From NCBI GenBank assembly GCA_965212125.1, contig OZ243045.1, forward strand, positions 1,426,001 to 1,490,000: a stretch of DNA of 64,000 nt. The letters run 5' to 3'. Positions 61,143 to 64,000 of this stretch are shown here, in pieces. Source of the stretch: CAYRJD01 sp965212125. Lineage in GTDB: Bacteria; Actinomycetota; Acidimicrobiia; Acidimicrobiales; Poriferisodalaceae. The notes under the pieces are model-generated. The model was not told the origin of the DNA, ran no database searches, and was given only the letters and a program-made list of their open reading frames with translations. Position 1 is the first letter of the stretch. Every line of letters begins with the position of its first letter. Both the position numbers and the translations under genes were made by a program.

Positions 61143-61181
61143 CCCGGCCGGCTCTAGCCCGGCCGGCTCTAGCCCAACAAG
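61137..61181. repeat. 15-bp stop-spanning repeat, three in-frame stops
   Basis: CTCTAACCCGGCCGG (61137-61151), CTCTAGCCCGGCCGG (61152-61166) and CTCTAGCCCAACAAG (61167-61181). The period is five codons, so TAA, TAG and TAG follow in one frame. The sole change between units one and two turns TAA to TAG, keeping a stop. Confidence 0.85.
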
Positions 61182-61192
61182 TCGAGCAAGCG

Positions 61193-62182
61193 CTAGCCCA
61201 GCAAGCCGAGCTCTTGAACCGTGTCGCGCTCCTCTACCAGCTCGGCCCAGGATTTCTCGATGCGATCACGGCTGAACTCGTCCAGGTCAAGGCCGCCAAC
61301 CACCGAATAGTCGCCGCCCAACACCTCACACGGATAAGACGTGATCACGCCTGCGGGCGACCCGTAATCACCGGTTGACGGAATCCCCATAGACACCCAG
61401 TCGCTGGCTGGCGTGCCCGCTACCCAGTCGTGCATGTGATCAATGGCGGCCGAAGCAGCCGAGGCGGCCGATGAGGCACCACGTGCGTCAATGATGGCTG
61501 CGCCGCGTTGCTGCACGGTGGGGATGAAGTCGTTTTCCAGCCAGGCTTGATCGTTCACCATCTGCGCTGCGTTGCTACCGCCAATCTGGGCGTGGAAGAT
61601 GTCTGGGTATTGCGTGGCGGAGTGGTTTCCCCAGATGGTCATATTGGTGACGTCGTTAACCGACACCGCTGCCTTGGCCGCTAGCTGGGCGACGGCTCGG
61701 TTGTGATCCAGGCGGGTCATGGCGGTGAACTGGTCGTCGGCGATGGCGGGCGCATTGCGCATGGCGATCAGGCAGTTGGTGTTGGCCGGATTGCCGACCA
61801 CCAGCACTCGCACGGCTGGGTCGGCGGCCGCGCTGATGGCTTGACCTTGCGTGGTGAAGATGCCGCCGTTGGCAGCCAGCAGGTCGCTGCGCTCCATGCC
61901 GGCCTTGCGCGGCAGGGAACCAACCAGCAGTGCGTATTGGGCTCCCTCGAACGCAACGTTCGCATCGGCGGTTTCAACGGTTCCGGCGAGCAGCGGAAAC
62001 GCGCAGTCGTCAAGCTCCATCTTCACGCCAGCCAGGGCGACCAAGGCGGGCTCAATTTCAAGCATCTGCAAGATAACCGGCTGATCGGGTCCAAGCATCG
62101 CACCCGATGCAATGCGAAACAGCAGGCTGTAACCGATCTGGCCGGCCGCACCGGTAACGGTTACTCGAACGGGGTCATTCAT
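61193..62182 (-). CDS. mdh: Malate dehydrogenase
   Basis: The 329-aa TCA-cycle enzyme interconverts malate and oxaloacetate with NAD. It shows TGAAGQIGYSLLFRIASG, VGSLPRKAGMERSDLL (substrate-binding Arg), VVGNPANTNCLIA, MTRLDHNRA and the catalytic His in IWGNHSATQYPD. An Ala/Ser-rich stretch (ARGASSAASAASAA) replaces a usual loop near residue 240. It converges on the epoxide hydrolase gene; folD is 14 bp upstream on the same strand. Confidence 0.96.
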   Translation of the reverse strand: MNDPVRVTVTGAAGQIGYSLLFRIASGAMLGPDQPVILQMLEIEPALVALAGVKMELDDCAFPLLAGTVETADANVAFEGAQYALLVGSLPRKAGMERSDLLAANGGIFTTQGQAISAAADPAVRVLVVGNPANTNCLIAMRNAPAIADDQFTAMTRLDHNRAVAQLAAKAAVSVNDVTNMTIWGNHSATQYPDIFHAQIGGSNAAQMVNDQAWLENDFIPTVQQRGAAIIDARGASSAASAASAAIDHMHDWVAGTPASDWVSMGIPSTGDYGSPAGVITSYPCEVLGGDYSVVGGLDLDEFSRDRIEKSWAELVEERDTVQELGLLG

Positions 62183-62196
62183 TGGCGGAGACCTTT

Positions 62197-63069
62197 CTAG
62201 GTTGTCGCGGCTGAGTTTGCTAAATCAAATGCGTCAAAAGTGTTTTGCAACAGCATGGCGCGAGTCATAGGCCCTACTCCGCCGAGCCGTGGCGTAATCC
62301 AGCCTGCCACATCTCCGACCGCCTCATCCACGTCGGAAATAATGCGTTTCCCCTCGCGCGTGATGCCCGCCCCCACTACCGCCGCTCCGGGCTTGACCAT
62401 GTCGGCGGTGACCAATCCAGGGCGACCGGCGGCGGCTATCAGCACGTCGGCCGTGCGGGTGTAGCTAGCCAGGTCGGCCACGCCGGTGTGAATGACCGTT
62501 ACCGCCGCGTTGGCTCCTTCACGGCGTGATGCCAGCAGCAGCGCTAGCGGCCGCCCGATGGTGAGGCCACGACCGATCACCACCACGTGGCTGCCTTCAA
62601 CGGGGACTTTGTACGCGGCGAGCATTGTCAGGATTGCGCGCGGCGTGCAGGGCAGCGGCGCTGGCGCGCTCATCACCAGGCGGCCGAGATTGACGGGGTG
62701 AAGGCCGTCGGCGTCTTTGACGGGATCTACCGAGCTGAGTATTTCCGGCTCGTCAAAATGGTCGGGCAGCGGCAGTTGCACGATGTATGCGTGTACGCCC
62801 GGGTCGGCGTTGAGCGCCGCAATGGTGTCTTCTAGCTTGGCTTGGCTGACGTCGGCTGGCAGCGGTCGGTGGAATGAGTTGATTCCAACCTGCTCGCAGT
62901 CTTTTATTTTGGCGCCCACGTAGCTGTGGGAGGCGGGGTCGTCGCCCACCAAAACGGTGCCAAGGCCGGGTGCTTTGCCGCTGCGGGCAAGCTCCGCAGC
63001 AACTTTTTCGGCGATGCTTTGCTTGATCTGGGTGGCTAGTTTTTCGCCGTCAAGCAACTCCGCGGTCAC
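62197..63069 (-). CDS. folD: Methylenetetrahydrofolate dehydrogenase/cyclohydrolase
   Basis: This 290-aa bifunctional enzyme interconverts 5,10-methylene-THF and 10-formyl-THF. It has the catalytic YVGAKIKDCEQVGI (Tyr and Lys), VQLPLPDHFD, DPVKDADGLHPVNLG, and the NADP-binding VVIGRGLTIGRPLALLL. It lies between purH (upstream) and mdh; 10-formyl-THF is the cofactor of PurH, so the order is functionally sensible. Confidence 0.96.
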   Translation of the reverse strand: MTAELLDGEKLATQIKQSIAEKVAAELARSGKAPGLGTVLVGDDPASHSYVGAKIKDCEQVGINSFHRPLPADVSQAKLEDTIAALNADPGVHAYIVQLPLPDHFDEPEILSSVDPVKDADGLHPVNLGRLVMSAPAPLPCTPRAILTMLAAYKVPVEGSHVVVIGRGLTIGRPLALLLASRREGANAAVTVIHTGVADLASYTRTADVLIAAAGRPGLVTADMVKPGAAVVGAGITREGKRIISDVDEAVGDVAGWITPRLGGVGPMTRAMLLQNTFDAFDLANSAATT

Positions 63070-63083
63070 AGCAGCGCAGCGTA

Positions 63084-63120
63084 GTTGCGGCTAGTGCTTG
63101 GTGGTTGCGGCTAGTGCTTG
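63084..63120. repeat. 20-bp duplicate over the purH stop codon
   Basis: GTTGCGGCTAGTGCTTG is found exactly at 63084-63100 and at 63104-63120. The CTA at 63111-63113 is the minus-strand TAG stop of purH; its copy is 20 bp further downstream of the gene. Confidence 0.85.
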
Positions 63121-64000
63121 AACTGGCGTTCGCCGGTGAAGATCATCGCCAGCCCCAGGCTGTCGGCCGCGGCGATCACATCTTCGTCGCGCATCGCCCC
63201 GCCAGGCTGCACCACCAACGCCACGCCTGCTTCGGCGGCTGCTTCCACTCCGTCGGGGAACGGGTAGAAGGCGTCGCTCGCGCAGGCTCCGTCGGCAGCT
63301 CGCCCGGCCGCTTTGGCGGCAGCCAGCTGGGCGGACTCAACCCGGTTTTGCTGACCGGCGCCGATGCCCCAGGCTGTGCCTGCGTGCGCCAGCACGATTG
63401 CGTTGGAGCTGACGTGGCCGCAGACACGCCAGGCGAACTTGGCGTCTTCAAGCTCATCGGCTGTGGGTTGGCGTTTTGTTACCACCTGCCAGCTTGCGGG
63501 CTGAGAGGAAAAACTGGCGGCGCTTTGAGCCAGCCAGCCACCGTTGATTTGGCGCAGCGTGATTGGTGCGGGTGCCGACGCTGGTGTTGACGATGGTGCC
63601 GCCGCAGACGCAGCCAACTCAGGTGCAGCAGCCTCCAAGATGCGGGTGTTCTTGCGCTTTTTGATGATGCGCTCAATCACGCCTTCTTCAAAGCCCGGTG
63701 CGATTATCAGATCGGCTTGCGCGGCCTGGGCTATGCGTTCAACCGTGTCGATGTCAACGATGCGGTTGAGTGCGACGATGCCACCGAAGGCCGAACGCTG
63801 GTCGCAGTCAAATGCGCGCTGGTAGGTGTCAGCCAGCTCCGCGCTGCCGCTGCCCGGAGCCGCGTTGGCTGCGATGGCCGCTCCGCAGGGGTTGGCGTGT
63901 TTGACTATCACCACGGCTGGCACGTCACCGGCGCTGACTCCGAAATCGTGCGCCATGTGCCAGGCCGCCGCGGCGTCAAAATAGTTCAGATAACTGAGGG
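63111..64000 (-). CDS. purH: Bifunctional IMP cyclohydrolase/AICAR formyltransferase PurH (C-terminal part)
   Basis: The frame stays open to the window edge with LSYLNYFDAAAAWH before the Met at 63956, so the start lies outside. The formyltransferase domain shows VVIVKHANPCGAAIA, DCDQRSAFGGIVALN, APGFEEGVIERI and FAWRVCGHVSSNAIVLAHAG, typical of PurH. It performs the last two steps of purine synthesis to IMP. An Ala/Pro-rich loop (ASAAAPSSTPASAPAP) is inserted where the family is usually shorter. Confidence 0.95.
   Translation of the reverse strand, partial: LSYLNYFDAAAAWHMAHDFGVSAGDVPAVVIVKHANPCGAAIAANAAPGSGSAELADTYQRAFDCDQRSAFGGIVALNRIVDIDTVERIAQAAQADLIIAPGFEEGVIERIIKKRKNTRILEAAAPELAASAAAPSSTPASAPAPITLRQINGGWLAQSAASFSSQPASWQVVTKRQPTADELEDAKFAWRVCGHVSSNAIVLAHAGTAWGIGAGQQNRVESAQLAAAKAAGRAADGACASDAFYPFPDGVEAAAEAGVALVVQPGGAMRDEDVIAAADSLGLAMIFTGERQFKH

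Noticed and set aside
62715..62730. Fourth copy of the island repeat (GTCTTTGACGG)
   Set aside because: The short match lies inside folD and encodes the conserved VKDADG segment; similarity is by chance.

Overview
The window looks like a chromosome segment of a moderately GC-rich actinobacterium, most likely of the class Acidimicrobiia. The evidence is a NucS mismatch endonuclease in place of MutS/MutL, several mycothiol-linked enzymes (Mca amidase, a mycothiol-dependent isomerase-family protein, an Rv2466c-like reductase), F420-type luciferase-fold oxidoreductases, an actinobacterial-type DapD, and many acyl-CoA, CoA-transferase, crotonase and SDR genes. LysM and VanW lipoproteins carry Thr/Pro linkers such as TTTTT. 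No rRNA, tRNA, IS element or CRISPR array was seen. Class assignment is inference from gene content.

Layout. 1-17.6 kb: nucS, a split peroxisomal-type beta-oxidation pair (SDR plus MaoC hydratase), a VanW lipoprotein, a geranylgeranyl-reductase-like flavoprotein, coaA, HIT, a crotonase/CoA-transferase operon, esterases, methionine aminopeptidase, two LysM lipoproteins and a PAP2 phosphatase. 17.6-30.9 kb: two LLM oxidoreductases, msrA, a TauD-like dioxygenase, an uncharacterised two-gene cassette (23.8-24.7 kb), a metallo-hydrolase, dapD and acyl-CoA genes. 30.9-34.8 kb: an accessory island with a DEDDh exonuclease-BRCT protein, a PD-(D/E)XK-like protein and an AbiEi/AbiEii toxin-antitoxin pair, separated by three direct copies of one repeat. 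36-51 kb: SNase lipoprotein, SCP2, Mca, a cation transporter with its probable PhoU/TrkA-C regulator, a TlpA-like thioredoxin and more acyl-CoA genes. 51-64 kb: a frameshifted acyl-CoA ligase, a probable selenoprotein, amidohydrolase, crotonases, two dodecin genes (one fused), epoxide hydrolase, mdh, folD and purH (cut by the window edge).

Main discoveries. (1) The gene at 51323-51976 is an Rv2466c-like, mycothiol-linked DsbA-fold reductase in which the first catalytic Cys of CPWC is encoded by TGA. A 9-bp stem with a G-starting loop lies 22 nt downstream, fitting a bacterial SECIS, so it is probably a selenoprotein (U-P-W-C). (2) The direct repeats bracket two consecutive accessory cassettes, suggesting a modular defence island. 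(3) Many gene 3' ends carry short tandem duplications (11-25 bp) that copy the stop codon with its surroundings. In several cases the period is a multiple of three, giving stacked in-frame stops, and the repeats often bridge convergent stop codons. The same kind of short duplication appears in frame inside linkers of conserved enzymes. The palindrome GCTAGC, which gives TAG on both strands, is conspicuously common.

Overall the genes describe an aerobic heterotroph degrading fatty-acid or sterol-like acyl-CoA substrates, with mycothiol and F420 redox chemistry.
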